From NCBI RefSeq assembly GCF_017853185.1, contig NZ_JAFMJZ010000016.1, positions 1-34,989 on the forward strand: 34,989 nt of DNA, read 5' to 3'. Shown piece by piece: positions 6,786 to 14,874 of this stretch. The notes beneath the pieces are model-generated. The model saw only the letters and a list, made by a program, of their open reading frames with translations. It made no database searches and was not told the origin of the DNA. Origin of the DNA: Mycolicibacterium sp. GTDB lineage: Bacteria > Actinomycetota > Actinomycetes > Mycobacteriales > Mycobacteriaceae. How positions within the stretch are numbered: position 1 is the first letter of the stretch; each line of letters begins with the position of its first letter. A program made the position numbers and the translations under genes.

Positions 6786-7750
6786 GCCACCGCGCGCGGT
6801 TCCGGCAGCGACAGGAACACGTCGTGCTTGGCGTCGGGCACCGGAACCACGCTCTGCCGGTTGCCTACGCAGCCGGCCCACCGGGCGATGTGGGTGACGT
6901 CGAGCACGGCGTCACCGCGCTGGATCACATCGGTGCCGGCGTCCTCGGCCACGCTGTGATCCGAGCGCAGGACGAGGTTCGGCACCCCGACGTCCAGGCC
7001 GCGGTGCAACGTCGCCTGCCCGCGCCGGATCGCATTGATCCAGCCGACGGTGATCGGGAAGCCGCCGATCGGCTTCCACTTCAGGTTGTAGTCGAACTCG
7101 CCGTGGTAGTCGCGATGCAGGGTCAGGCCGTAGCCACCCTTGCCGGCCGGGCGCGCGACCCGGGTCCTGGCGACCTTCGAGGCCGCACCGATCGCGGTCG
7201 CGGTCATTCGGGTGCGCAGCATCGGCGGACCGTTGAGATCCAGGAACGGACTGTTGAGCACCAGGCCGGCAATTCGCATCAGCGCGGTGTCCCCGCGCCG
7301 GCGCACCCGGTCCAGCCACAGCGCCACCACCAGGCCGCCGGTGGAATGGCCGTACACCAGCACCCGCGCGCCCGGGTTCTCCGCGGCGATCATCTCGTGA
7401 GCCAATTCGAGTTCGCGGTCGTACTGGGTGAGGTCGGTGCTGAAGTGCGGTGTCTGGCCGTCCCGGTGGGACCGGCCGCACTTGCGCAGATCCAGTCCGT
7501 AGAACCGGATACCCCGGCCGGCGAAGTGGTCGGCCAGGCCGGTGTTGAAGAAGTAGTCGGTGTAGCCGTGCACGGCGAGCACCGCCGTCGATGCCGGGGG
7601 AGCGTCTTTTCGCACGAGCGTGGCGAAGATCTCACCCTCCCCGTCGGGGTCGGGGCCCAGCGCCGCGGTGGCCTGCCGATAACCGGGCAGGACGTCAGCG
7701 GTCCAGTCGGCGCCCCTCCCGTTGCCCCAGAGGCTCCCCGCCGAAGTCAC
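6749..7750 (-). CDS. Alpha/beta hydrolase (Rv2854-like, lysophospholipase-like)
   Basis: A 333-residue serine hydrolase of the alpha/beta fold: oxyanion loop LAVHGYTDYFF (about 58-68), nucleophile elbow VYGHSTGG with Ser136, an SDHSVAED stretch for the acid and DAKHDVF with His309. The cap and spacing fit monoacylglycerol-lipase or lysophospholipase-like enzymes; the real substrate is unknown. I took the GTG at 7750 (VTSAGSLWGN) because the promoter lies directly in front of it; the much longer open frame upstream runs antisense through mqo and is a GC artefact. It is divergent from mqo, as its counterpart is near mqo in M. tuberculosis. Confidence 0.87.
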   Translation of the reverse strand: MTSAGSLWGNGRGADWTADVLPGYRQATAALGPDPDGEGEIFATLVRKDAPPASTAVLAVHGYTDYFFNTGLADHFAGRGIRFYGLDLRKCGRSHRDGQTPHFSTDLTQYDRELELAHEMIAAENPGARVLVYGHSTGGLVVALWLDRVRRRGDTALMRIAGLVLNSPFLDLNGPPMLRTRMTATAIGAASKVARTRVARPAGKGGYGLTLHRDYHGEFDYNLKWKPIGGFPITVGWINAIRRGQATLHRGLDVGVPNLVLRSDHSVAEDAGTDVIQRGDAVLDVTHIARWAGCVGNRQSVVPVPDAKHDVFLSLPEPRAVAYAELDGWLATL

Positions 7751-7768
7751 GGACGATAACCTAACCCC
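7751..7768. promoter_or_regulatory. Bidirectional leaderless promoter, hydrolase/mqo
   Basis: Only 18 bp separate the two start codons. On the plus strand TAACCT (7757-7762) is followed by 6 nt and then the mqo ATG. On the minus strand TAGGTT (7763-7758) is followed by 7 nt and then the hydrolase GTG. Both fit the mycobacterial TANNNT -10 box with initiation at or next to the start codon, so both mRNAs would be leaderless and the two -10 boxes overlap. Confidence 0.65.
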
Positions 7769-9268
7769 ATGTCCGCCAAGCCTGCTGCCAAGACCGACGT
7801 CGTTCTCGTCGGTTCGGGAATCATGAGCGCCACCCTGGGCGCATTGCTCCGGCTCGTCGAGCCGGACTGGAACATCACCCTGATCGAGCGCCTCGATGCT
7901 GCCGCCGCCGAGAGTAGCGACCCGTGGAACAACGCCGGCACCGGCCACTCGGCGCTGTGCGAACTGAACTACACCCCGCAGCTGCCGGACGGCACGATCG
8001 AGATCGCCAAGGCGATCAACGTCAACGAGCAGTTCCAGGTCACCCGTCAGTTCTGGGCGTACGCCCACGAGAACGGCATCCTGACCGACGTCCGGAGCTT
8101 CCTGAACCCGGTCCCGCACGTCAGTTACGTACAGGGTGCCGACAACGTCGACTATCTGCGCCGCCGGCGCGAAACCCTGGTGCGCAACCCGTTGTTCGCC
8201 GGTATGGAGTTCATCGACGACGCCGACGAGTTCGCCCGCCGGCTGCCCCTGATGGCCGAGAACCGCGACTTCGCCGAACCGGTCGGCCTGAACTGGACCG
8301 AGGCCGGCACCGACGTCGACTTCGGCGCGCTGTCCAAGCAACTCCTGGCCTTCGGCACCACCCGCGGGATGGACACCCTGTTCGGCCATGAGGTGCGCGA
8401 TCTGCACCAGGAATCCGACGGCAGCTGGACGGTCAAGGTACTCAACCGTCGCACCGGCGAGAAGTTCAGCCTGGCAAGCAAATTCGTCTTCGTCGGCGCC
8501 GGCGGCTGGGCGCTGCCGCTGCTGCAGAAGGCGGGCATCAGGGAGGCCAAGGGCTTCGGCGGATTCCCGGTCAGCGGCCAGTGGCTGCGCACCGACAAGC
8601 CCAACCTGACCGGGCGCCACCACGCCAAGGTCTACGGCATGCCCCCGCTGGGCGCTCCGCCGATGTCGGTGCCGCACTTGGACACCCGGGTGATCACCGG
8701 CAAAGACTGGCTGCTGTTCGGCCCGTTCGCCGGCTGGTCGCCGAAGTTCCTCAAGACCGGCAAGTTCACCGATCTGCCGCTGTCGGTCAAGCCGGACAAC
8801 CTGATGTCGATGATCGGCGTCGGCCTCACCGAGATGTCGCTGGTGAAGTATCTCGTCGGTGAGCTGTTGCAGTCCTTCGGCGATCGGATGGACACCCTGC
8901 GTCAGTTCGCGCCGAGCGTGGAGGGCAACGACTGGGAGATCGACATCGCCGGGCAACGCGTCCAGGTGATCCGCCGCGACAAGAAGAAGATGGGCGTGCT
9001 CGAGTTCGGCACCACCGTGCTGGCCGCCGACGACGGCTCGATCGCCGGCCTGCTGGGCGCCTCGCCGGGCGCCTCCACCGCGGTGCCCGCGATGCTCGAC
9101 GTGATGTCGCGCTGCTTCAAAGACCGCTACCCGTCCTGGGAGCCCAAGCTCAAGGAGATGGTGCCCTCGTTGGGCACCAAGCTCTCCGACGAGCCGGCGC
9201 TCTTCGGGCAGGTGTGGGACCACGGCACTCGGGTTCTGGGTCTGGAAAGCCGCGCGGGAGTCGTGTGA
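7769..9268 (+). CDS. mqo: Malate:quinone oxidoreductase
   Basis: A 499-residue FAD enzyme oxidising malate to oxaloacetate and passing electrons to the quinone pool at the inner face of the membrane. Features: dinucleotide-binding start [18 protein letters not shown] (residues 10-27), [31 protein letters not shown] typical of [21 protein letters not shown] mid-protein, [13 protein letters not shown], and the C-terminal [14 protein letters not shown]. Length and all blocks are normal. The ATG at 7769 is the likely transcription start. It overlaps the acetyltransferase gene by GTGA, placing it first in the operon that leads into the cobalamin genes. Confidence 0.97.
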   Translation: MSAKPAAKTDVVLVGSGIMSATLGALLRLVEPDWNITLIERLDAAAAESSDPWNNAGTGHSALCELNYTPQLPDGTIEIAKAINVNEQFQVTRQFWAYAHENGILTDVRSFLNPVPHVSYVQGADNVDYLRRRRETLVRNPLFAGMEFIDDADEFARRLPLMAENRDFAEPVGLNWTEAGTDVDFGALSKQLLAFGTTRGMDTLFGHEVRDLHQESDGSWTVKVLNRRTGEKFSLASKFVFVGAGGWALPLLQKAGIREAKGFGGFPVSGQWLRTDKPNLTGRHHAKVYGMPPLGAPPMSVPHLDTRVITGKDWLLFGPFAGWSPKFLKTGKFTDLPLSVKPDNLMSMIGVGLTEMSLVKYLVGELLQSFGDRMDTLRQFAPSVEGNDWEIDIAGQRVQVIRRDKKKMGVLEFGTTVLAADDGSIAGLLGASPGASTAVPAMLDVMSRCFKDRYPSWEPKLKEMVPSLGTKLSDEPALFGQVWDHGTRVLGLESRAGVV

Positions 9269-9714
9269 CGCATCCGCTGCGGCGCAGCTGGGGCAAGGAC
9301 CTCGACGCGGCGACCCTCTACGCGCTGCTGAAGCTTCGGGTGGAGGTTTTCGTCATCGAGCAGTCCTGTCCCTACCAGGATCTGGACGGCCGCGACCTGG
9401 CCGACGGCACCCGGCACTTCTGGATCGAGCAGGACGGCGAGGTGATCTCGACGCTGCGGCTGATGGAGGAACATCCTGACGGGGAGACCGAGTTCCGGAT
9501 CGGCCGGGTGTGCACCCGTCCCGACGCCCGCGGACAGGGGCACACCCACCGGCTGATGCAGGCCGCCCTGGCCGACGTCGGGGAGCGGCCCTGCCACCTC
9601 AACGCGCAGAGCTACCTGGTCGACATGTACGCCGGGCACGGATTCGCCAAGGCCGGCGAAGAGTTCCTCGAGGACGGCATCCCGCACTTCCCGATGTCGC
9701 GGGCACCCCGATGA
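9265..9714 (+). CDS. GNAT acetyltransferase, ElaA type
   Basis: A 149-residue Gcn5-related acetyltransferase. The stretch [25 protein letters not shown] is typical of the ElaA subfamily, followed by the acetyl-CoA loop region [19 protein letters not shown] (pyrophosphate-binding RGQGHT) and the late AGHGFAKAG. The start is the GTG at 9265, overlapping the mqo stop; the longer frame from 9214 lies inside mqo. Its end overlaps the chelatase start (ATGA). The counterpart in M. tuberculosis is Rv2851c. Substrate unknown. Confidence 0.9.
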   Translation: MTHPLRRSWGKDLDAATLYALLKLRVEVFVIEQSCPYQDLDGRDLADGTRHFWIEQDGEVISTLRLMEEHPDGETEFRIGRVCTRPDARGQGHTHRLMQAALADVGERPCHLNAQSYLVDMYAGHGFAKAGEEFLEDGIPHFPMSRAPR

Positions 9715-11573
9715 ATGCGACTCGGAACCGGCCGGACTACCCGTTCAGCGCCATCGTCGGCCATGACCGGCTGCGGTTGGCCCTGGTGCTGTGCGCGGTG
9801 CGGCCGGAGATCGGCGGGGCGCTGATCCGTGGCGAGAAGGGCACCGCGAAGTCGACCGCGGTGCGGGCACTGGCGGCCGTGCTCGAGCGGGCCGACCCGG
9901 AGTCACGGCTCGTCGAACTCCCGATCGGCGCCACCGAGGACCGGGTGGTCGGATCGCTGGACCTGCAGAAGGTGCTGCGCGACGGCGAACACGCCTTCTC
10001 GCCGGGGCTGCTGGCCCGTGCGCACGGCGGCGTGCTCTACGTCGACGAGGTCAACCTGTTGCCCGACCACCTCGTCGACATCCTGCTCGACGCCGCCGCG
10101 ATGGGCCGGGTGCACATCGAGCGCGACGGTGTCTCGCACTCCCATGATTCGCGGTTCGTGCTGATCGGCACGATGAATCCCGAAGAGGGCGAACTGCGCC
10201 CGCAACTGCTGGACCGGTTCGGCCTGACCGTCGACGTCGCGGCCTCCCGCGACGTGGCGGTCCGCAGCGAGGTGATCCGGGCCCGGCTGGCCTACGAGGC
10301 CGACCCGGTCGGGTTCGCACAGCGCCACGCCGACGCCGACGCCGAACTGGGGGAGCGCATCGCCGCCGCCCGCGCTCTGGTGGCCGAGGTGGTGCTGCCG
10401 GATGCCGAACTGAATCGGATCGCGGCGCTGTGCGCAGCCTTCGACGTCGACGGGATGCGCGCCGATCTGGTGGTGGCCCGCACCGCGGTGGCACACGCCG
10501 CCTGGCGCGGCGCGATCACCGTCGCCGAAGAGGACATCCGGGTGGCGGCCGAACTGGCGCTGCCGCATCGCCGCCGCCGTGACCCGTTCGACGATCCGGG
10601 CCTGGATCCGGAGCGGCTCGACGAGGCGATGCGCGAGGCGGCCGCCGCTGCCGGCGACGGGAGTGCCGGCGATCCCGATCCTGATCCGCCCGGAGGGGGC
10701 GGTCAGTCTGCCGATGATTCCGCGGAAAGCACTGTGCGCCAGCCGAACTCGGGCTCCGAACCGCGACCTTCGGCGCCGCCGTCGCAACCGTTCCGTACCC
10801 GCGCGCTGACGGTCCCCGGGATCGGTGATGGGGCGGCCGGCCGTCGCTCGGCGGCCCGCAACTCCTCCGGTGCGGTGGTGCGCCCGAGTCCCACCCCGGA
10901 GCAGGGGTACGGCGTGCACCTGTTCGGCACGGTGCTCGGTGCTGCCGGGCGCTGCGCGGCCGAACGGCCGGGCCGGCTGCGGATCGCGGCCGAGGACATC
11001 CGCCGCGCCGAACGGGTCGGCCGGGAGGGCAACCTGGTGATCTTCGTCGTCGACGCCTCCGGGTCGATGGCCGCCCGGGACCGGATGGCCGCCGTCAGCG
11101 GCGCGGCACTGTCGTTGTTGCGGGATGCCTATCAGCGCCGCGACAAGGTCGCGGTGATCACCTTCCGGGCCGACGGCGCCCGGTTGCTGCTGCCGCCGAC
11201 AGCCTCGGCGCACATCGCCTCACGCCGGCTCACCCGGTTCGACACCGGTGGCACCACGCCATTGGCGGAGGGTCTGCTGGCCGCCCGCGATGTGGTGGTG
11301 CGCGAACGGGTGAAGGACCGTGCACGGCGGCCGCTGGTGGTGCTGCTCACCGACGGCCGGGCCACCGGTGGGCCGGATCCTCTTGCGCGCAGCCGAATTG
11401 CCGCCGTCCGGCTGGCCGCCGAAGGTGCTGCCGCGGTGGTGGTGGACTGTGAGACCTCCTACGTCAAGCTGGGACTGGCCGCCGACCTGGCCGGCCATCT
11501 CCGGGCTCCGGTGCTGCGCCTGGAGCATCTGCACGCCGACCATCTGACCGCCGCCGTCCGCCGGGCGGCCTGA
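9711..11573 (+). CDS. Mg/Co-chelatase, fused AAA+ and VWA subunits (ChlI/ChlD-like)
   Basis: A 620-residue fusion. Residues about 10-300 form an AAA+ ATPase with Walker [10 protein letters not shown] (41-49), Walker [15 protein letters not shown] and sensor [18 protein letters not shown]. Residues about 305-365 are a Pro/Gly/acidic linker, as in ChlD. From about 440 on is a von Willebrand A domain with the metal site DASGSMA (448-454) and the later [10 protein letters not shown]. Such proteins power metal insertion together with a large CobN/ChlH subunit, which is not in this window. Placed just before cobO and cobB, cobalt chelation is the likely job. Start chosen at the ATG at 9711, overlapping the upstream stop. 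Confidence 0.92.
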   Translation: MNATRNRPDYPFSAIVGHDRLRLALVLCAVRPEIGGALIRGEKGTAKSTAVRALAAVLERADPESRLVELPIGATEDRVVGSLDLQKVLRDGEHAFSPGLLARAHGGVLYVDEVNLLPDHLVDILLDAAAMGRVHIERDGVSHSHDSRFVLIGTMNPEEGELRPQLLDRFGLTVDVAASRDVAVRSEVIRARLAYEADPVGFAQRHADADAELGERIAAARALVAEVVLPDAELNRIAALCAAFDVDGMRADLVVARTAVAHAAWRGAITVAEEDIRVAAELALPHRRRRDPFDDPGLDPERLDEAMREAAAAAGDGSAGDPDPDPPGGGGQSADDSAESTVRQPNSGSEPRPSAPPSQPFRTRALTVPGIGDGAAGRRSAARNSSGAVVRPSPTPEQGYGVHLFGTVLGAAGRCAAERPGRLRIAAEDIRRAERVGREGNLVIFVVDASGSMAARDRMAAVSGAALSLLRDAYQRRDKVAVITFRADGARLLLPPTASAHIASRRLTRFDTGGTTPLAEGLLAARDVVVRERVKDRARRPLVVLLTDGRATGGPDPLARSRIAAVRLAAEGAAAVVVDCETSYVKLGLAADLAGHLRAPVLRLEHLHADHLTAAVRRAA

Positions 11574-11592
11574 TGCCTGCCCTGAAGGTCCG

Positions 11593-12204
11593 ATGAAGGG
11601 CCTGCCGGAGACCGTTCCCGATGACGGGCTGACCACGCGGCAGCGTCGCAGCCTGCCGATCCTCGCCGTGCACACCGGCGCCGGCAAAGGAAAGTCCACT
11701 GCGGCATTCGGGATGGCGCTGCGGGCCTGGAACGCCGGACTGAGCATCGGGGTGTTCCAGTTCGTCAAGAGCGCCAAGTGGAAGGTGGGGGAGGAGAACG
11801 CGTTTCGCGAACTCGGCGCCCTGCATACCCGAAGTGGTGTCGGCGCCGCGGTGCAGTGGCACAAGATGGGCAGCGGCTGGTCATGGAGTCGCAAACCCGG
11901 ATCCGAGGCCGACCACGCCGCCGCGGCGGCGGAGGGCTGGGCCGAGATCGCCCGCCGGCTCGCAGCCCAGGAGCACGACTTCTACGTGCTCGATGAATTC
12001 ACCTATCCGCTCAAGTGGGGGTGGGTCGATGTCGATCAGGTGGTGTCGACGCTGACCTCGCGGCCCGGCCGTCAGCACGTCGTCATCACCGGCCGGGACG
12101 CCCCGCCACAACTGATCGAGGCCGCCGATCTGGTGACCGAGATGACCTGCGTCAAACATCCGATGGATGCCGGGCGCAAAGGCCAGCCGGGAATCGAGTG
12201 GTGA
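11593..12204 (+). CDS. cobO: Cob(I)yrinic acid a,c-diamide adenosyltransferase
   Basis: A 203-residue CobA/CobO-type enzyme adding the adenosyl group from ATP to the cobalt of the corrin. It has the P-loop HTGAGKGKSTAAFGMALRA near residues 27-45, GVFQFVKSAKW, the acidic DFYVLDEFTYPLKWGW, VITGRDAP, and the family end VKHPMDAGRKGQPGIEW. Length is normal. It starts 19 nt after the chelatase stop with GAAGG about 5 nt before the ATG, and its stop overlaps the cobB GTG. Confidence 0.96.
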   Translation: MKGLPETVPDDGLTTRQRRSLPILAVHTGAGKGKSTAAFGMALRAWNAGLSIGVFQFVKSAKWKVGEENAFRELGALHTRSGVGAAVQWHKMGSGWSWSRKPGSEADHAAAAAEGWAEIARRLAAQEHDFYVLDEFTYPLKWGWVDVDQVVSTLTSRPGRQHVVITGRDAPPQLIEAADLVTEMTCVKHPMDAGRKGQPGIEW

Positions 12205-13577
12205 ACACCACAAACCCCATCGGAACAGTCGGGGCCGTCGTGATCGGCGCACCGTCATCGGGCAGCGGAAAGACCACCGTTGCAACCGGTTTGATGGCCG
12301 CGCTGCGCCAAGTGGGCGACCGCGTCGCACCGTTCAAGGTCGGTCCGGACTTCATCGATCCGGGTTACCACGCGCTGGCCACCGGCCGGCCGGGCCGCAA
12401 CCTCGACCCGGTCATGGTGGGCGAGGATCTGATCGGGCCGCTGTACCGGCACGGTTCGCGGGATGCCGACGTCGCCGTCGTCGAGGGCGTCATGGGACTG
12501 TTCGACGGTCGCATCGACGAACAGTTCCTGACCCCGGCCCGCGGATCCACCGCCCAGGTCGCCCGATTGCTGGGCGCGCCGGTGCTGCTGGTGGTCGATG
12601 CGCGTGGCCAGAGTCAGAGCATTGCGGCTCTGCTGCACGGCTTTTCGACGCTGGAGCGCGCCGTGCGGGTCGGCGGGGTGATCCTCAACAAGGTCGGGTC
12701 GCCGCGGCACGAACAGGTGCTGCGGCAGGCCTGCGAATCGGTCGGGATACCGGTGCTGGGCGCGGTCCCGCGCGATGACCAGTTGGCCGTCCCGTCCCGG
12801 CACCTCGGCCTGGTCACCGCCGTCGAACACGGCGTGCAAGCCCGGTCCGCGGTCGCGGCGATGGGCGATCTGGTGGCCCGGCACGTCGATGTCGCGGCGG
12901 TGCGTGCGATGGCCCGTTCGTCGGTGACGGCGCCGCCGTGGTCACCGGATGCGGCAGTGGGCGTCCCGGTGAGCGGCCGCCCGGTGGTGGCGGTCGCCGC
13001 CGGCCGGGCCTTCAGCTTCGGTTATGCCGAGCACGGCGAGCTGCTGCGGGCGGCCGGGGCCGAGGTGGTGGAGTTCGATCCGCTGACCGACGCACTGCCG
13101 CCGGGTACGGCGGCGGCGGTGCTGCCCGGCGGGTTTCCGGAACAGTACTGCCAGGAGCTTTCGGCCAATGCCACGCTGCGTGGGGAGATCGCCGCACTGG
13201 CCACCCGGGCCCCGATTCATGCCGAGTGCGGCGGGCTGACCTATCTGATGGACGACCTCGACGGGCACCCGATGTGCGGGGCGCTGGCCGGGTCGGCGCG
13301 CTTCACGCCGAAGCTGACCCTGGGTTACCGCGATGCGGTGGCGCCGGTGGACTCGGTGTTGTTCGCCGCGGGGCAGCGGGTGGTGGGCCACGAGTTCCAC
13401 CGCACCACAGTCGAATTCGCCGAACCCGTGCAGCCGGCCTGGCTGCTGACCCGGGGTGGTGCCGGCACCGGCCGGGACGGCTCAGTCCAGCACGGCGTGC
13501 ATGCCTCGTATCTGCACACCCACCCGGCGGGCCAGCCGGAGGCGATCCGGCGGTTCGTGTCCAGCGCCGTCGGTTAA
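12201..13577 (+). CDS. cobB: Cobyrinic acid a,c-diamide synthase
   Basis: A 458-residue ATP- and glutamine-dependent amidase that amidates the a and c side chains of the corrin ring. The N-terminal half has the P-loop VIGAPSSGSGKTTVATG and FKVGPDFIDPGYH; the C-terminal half is a glutamine amidotransferase domain with the nucleophile in IHAECGGLTYLMDDL (Cys343) and a late ASYLHTHPAG. The GTG start at 12201 overlaps the cobO stop (GTGA). All motifs intact and length normal for actinobacterial CobB. Confidence 0.95.
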   Translation: MNTTNPIGTVGAVVIGAPSSGSGKTTVATGLMAALRQVGDRVAPFKVGPDFIDPGYHALATGRPGRNLDPVMVGEDLIGPLYRHGSRDADVAVVEGVMGLFDGRIDEQFLTPARGSTAQVARLLGAPVLLVVDARGQSQSIAALLHGFSTLERAVRVGGVILNKVGSPRHEQVLRQACESVGIPVLGAVPRDDQLAVPSRHLGLVTAVEHGVQARSAVAAMGDLVARHVDVAAVRAMARSSVTAPPWSPDAAVGVPVSGRPVVAVAAGRAFSFGYAEHGELLRAAGAEVVEFDPLTDALPPGTAAAVLPGGFPEQYCQELSANATLRGEIAALATRAPIHAECGGLTYLMDDLDGHPMCGALAGSARFTPKLTLGYRDAVAPVDSVLFAAGQRVVGHEFHRTTVEFAEPVQPAWLLTRGGAGTGRDGSVQHGVHASYLHTHPAGQPEAIRRFVSSAVG

Positions 13578-13578
13578 C

Positions 13579-13584
13579 TAGGCT
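13579..13584 (+). promoter_or_regulatory. Leaderless -10 box for cysG
   Basis: TAGGCT lies exactly 6 nt before the cysG GTG at 13591, so transcription would start on the first base of the start codon. No Shine-Dalgarno is visible in the 13-nt gap after cobB. cysG may therefore have its own leaderless promoter besides read-through from the operon. Confidence 0.5.
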
Positions 13585-13590
13585 GCCCCG

Positions 13591-14841
13591 GTGACCGAGA
13601 ACGCCTACCTCGTCGGCCTGAGACTGGCCGGCAAGAAGGTCGTCGTCATCGGTGGGGGAACGGTGGCCCAGCGCCGGATTCCGCTGCTGCTGGCCAACGG
13701 GGCCGACGTGCACGTCATCACCCGGGTCGCCACCCCGGCCGTTGAGGCCATGGCCAGACCGGACGGGGCCGGCCAGGTACCCGGCATCACGCTGTCCCTG
13801 CGCGACTACCGCGACGGTGACCTCGCGGACGCCTGGTACGCCATCGCCGCCACCGACGACCCGGGCGTGAACGCCGAGATCGTCGCCGAGGCCGAGAGCC
13901 GTCGGATCTTCTGTGTGCGGGCCGACGCCGGCCGCGACGGCACCGCCGTCACCCCCGCCTCCTTCAGCTATGAGGGTCTGGAGGTGGGGGTGCTCGCCTC
14001 CGGTGCACACCGGCGCTCGGCGGCGGTTCGCTCGGCCATCCGGGAGGCCTTCCTGCAGGGCCGGATCGCCCCGGACATCGTCGCCGCGGCGGCCTCCGAT
14101 GTGGTGCCCGGCGGGGTCGCCCTGGTCGGCGGCGGCCCCGGGGACCCCGAACTGATCACCGTGCGCGGGCGGCGACTGCTGGCGCACGCCGACGTGGTGG
14201 TGGCCGACCGGCTGGCGCCGCCGGAACTGCTGGCTGAACTGGCTCCGCACGTCGAGGTGATCGACGCGGCCAAGATCCCCTACGGCCGGGCGATGGCCCA
14301 GGACGCCATCAACGAGGTCCTGATCGACCGGGCCAGGTCAGGCAAGTTCGTGGTGCGCCTCAAGGGCGGTGACCCGTTCGTCTTCGCCCGCGGCTATGAG
14401 GAAGTTCTCGCCTGTGCCGAGGCTGGGATCCCGGTCACAGTCGTACCGGGGGTGACCAGTGCGATCGCGGTTCCCGCATTAGCCGGAGTTCCGGTCACCC
14501 ACCGCGCGGTAAATCATGAATTCGTCGTGGTCAGCGGTCATTTATCGCCCGATCATCCGGAATCCCTGGTGAATTGGGAGGCGCTGGCGCAATTATCCGG
14601 AACGTTAGTTCTGCTGATGGCCGTCGAACGCATCGAATTATTCGCCGAAGCACTGCTTAAGGGCGGACGAGCAGCCCAAACCCCGGTATTAGTCGTTCAG
14701 CACGGCACCACGTCGGCGGAACGAATTCTGCGCGCCACCCTGTCTGACGTGCCTGAACGAATTCGTTCGGAAGGAATTCGGCCACCCGCGATCATCGTCA
14801 TCGGTCCGGTCGCCGGATTTGAGACTTTATCGAGACTTTAA
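13591..14841 (+). CDS. cysG: Bifunctional siroheme/precorrin-2 synthase (dehydrogenase plus uroporphyrinogen-III methyltransferase)
   Basis: A 416-residue fusion. Residues about 1-170 are the precorrin-2 dehydrogenase/ferrochelatase half with the NAD-binding VVVIGGGTVAQRR. Residues about 174-416 are the SAM-dependent uroporphyrinogen-III C-methyltransferase half with ALVGGGPGDPELIT, VVADRL, RLKGGDPFVFARGYEE and VPGVTSAIAVPALAGVPVTHR. It makes precorrin-2, the branch point to siroheme and cobalamin, fitting its place after cobB. Codons 297-416 differ sharply from the rest: seven TTA leucine codons and many ATT, GAA and GTA codons. The last codons also hold an operator-like repeat for efpA. The protein itself looks intact. 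Confidence 0.93.
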   Translation: MTENAYLVGLRLAGKKVVVIGGGTVAQRRIPLLLANGADVHVITRVATPAVEAMARPDGAGQVPGITLSLRDYRDGDLADAWYAIAATDDPGVNAEIVAEAESRRIFCVRADAGRDGTAVTPASFSYEGLEVGVLASGAHRRSAAVRSAIREAFLQGRIAPDIVAAAASDVVPGGVALVGGGPGDPELITVRGRRLLAHADVVVADRLAPPELLAELAPHVEVIDAAKIPYGRAMAQDAINEVLIDRARSGKFVVRLKGGDPFVFARGYEEVLACAEAGIPVTVVPGVTSAIAVPALAGVPVTHRAVNHEFVVVSGHLSPDHPESLVNWEALAQLSGTLVLLMAVERIELFAEALLKGGRAAQTPVLVVQHGTTSAERILRATLSDVPERIRSEGIRPPAIIVIGPVAGFETLSRL

Positions 14842-14855
14842 AGTCTTCTTAATAT
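14821..14855 (+). promoter_or_regulatory. efpA promoter with operator-like repeats
   Basis: GAGACTTTA occurs at 14821-14829 and again at 14832-14840, an 11-bp period (one helical turn). The second copy is half of a perfect 14-bp palindrome AGACTTTAAAGTCT (14833-14846). A good -10 box TAATAT follows at 14850-14855, 19 bp before the efpA ATG. The palindrome fills the spacer between this box and the -35 position, so a bound dimer would control efpA transcription. The repeats overlap the end of cysG. Confidence 0.6.
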
Positions 14856-14874
14856 TGAGGTAGAGTGGGCGGTT

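Noticed and set aside
6749..9223. Very long minus-strand frame continuing the hydrolase across mqo
   Set aside because: The part beyond 7750 is antisense to mqo, has low-complexity composition and no domain; the real hydrolase starts at the GTG next to the shared promoter.
9711..11573. A complete cobalt chelatase in the window
   Set aside because: Only the fused ATPase/VWA subunit is present; no CobN/ChlH-type large subunit could be found in any frame.
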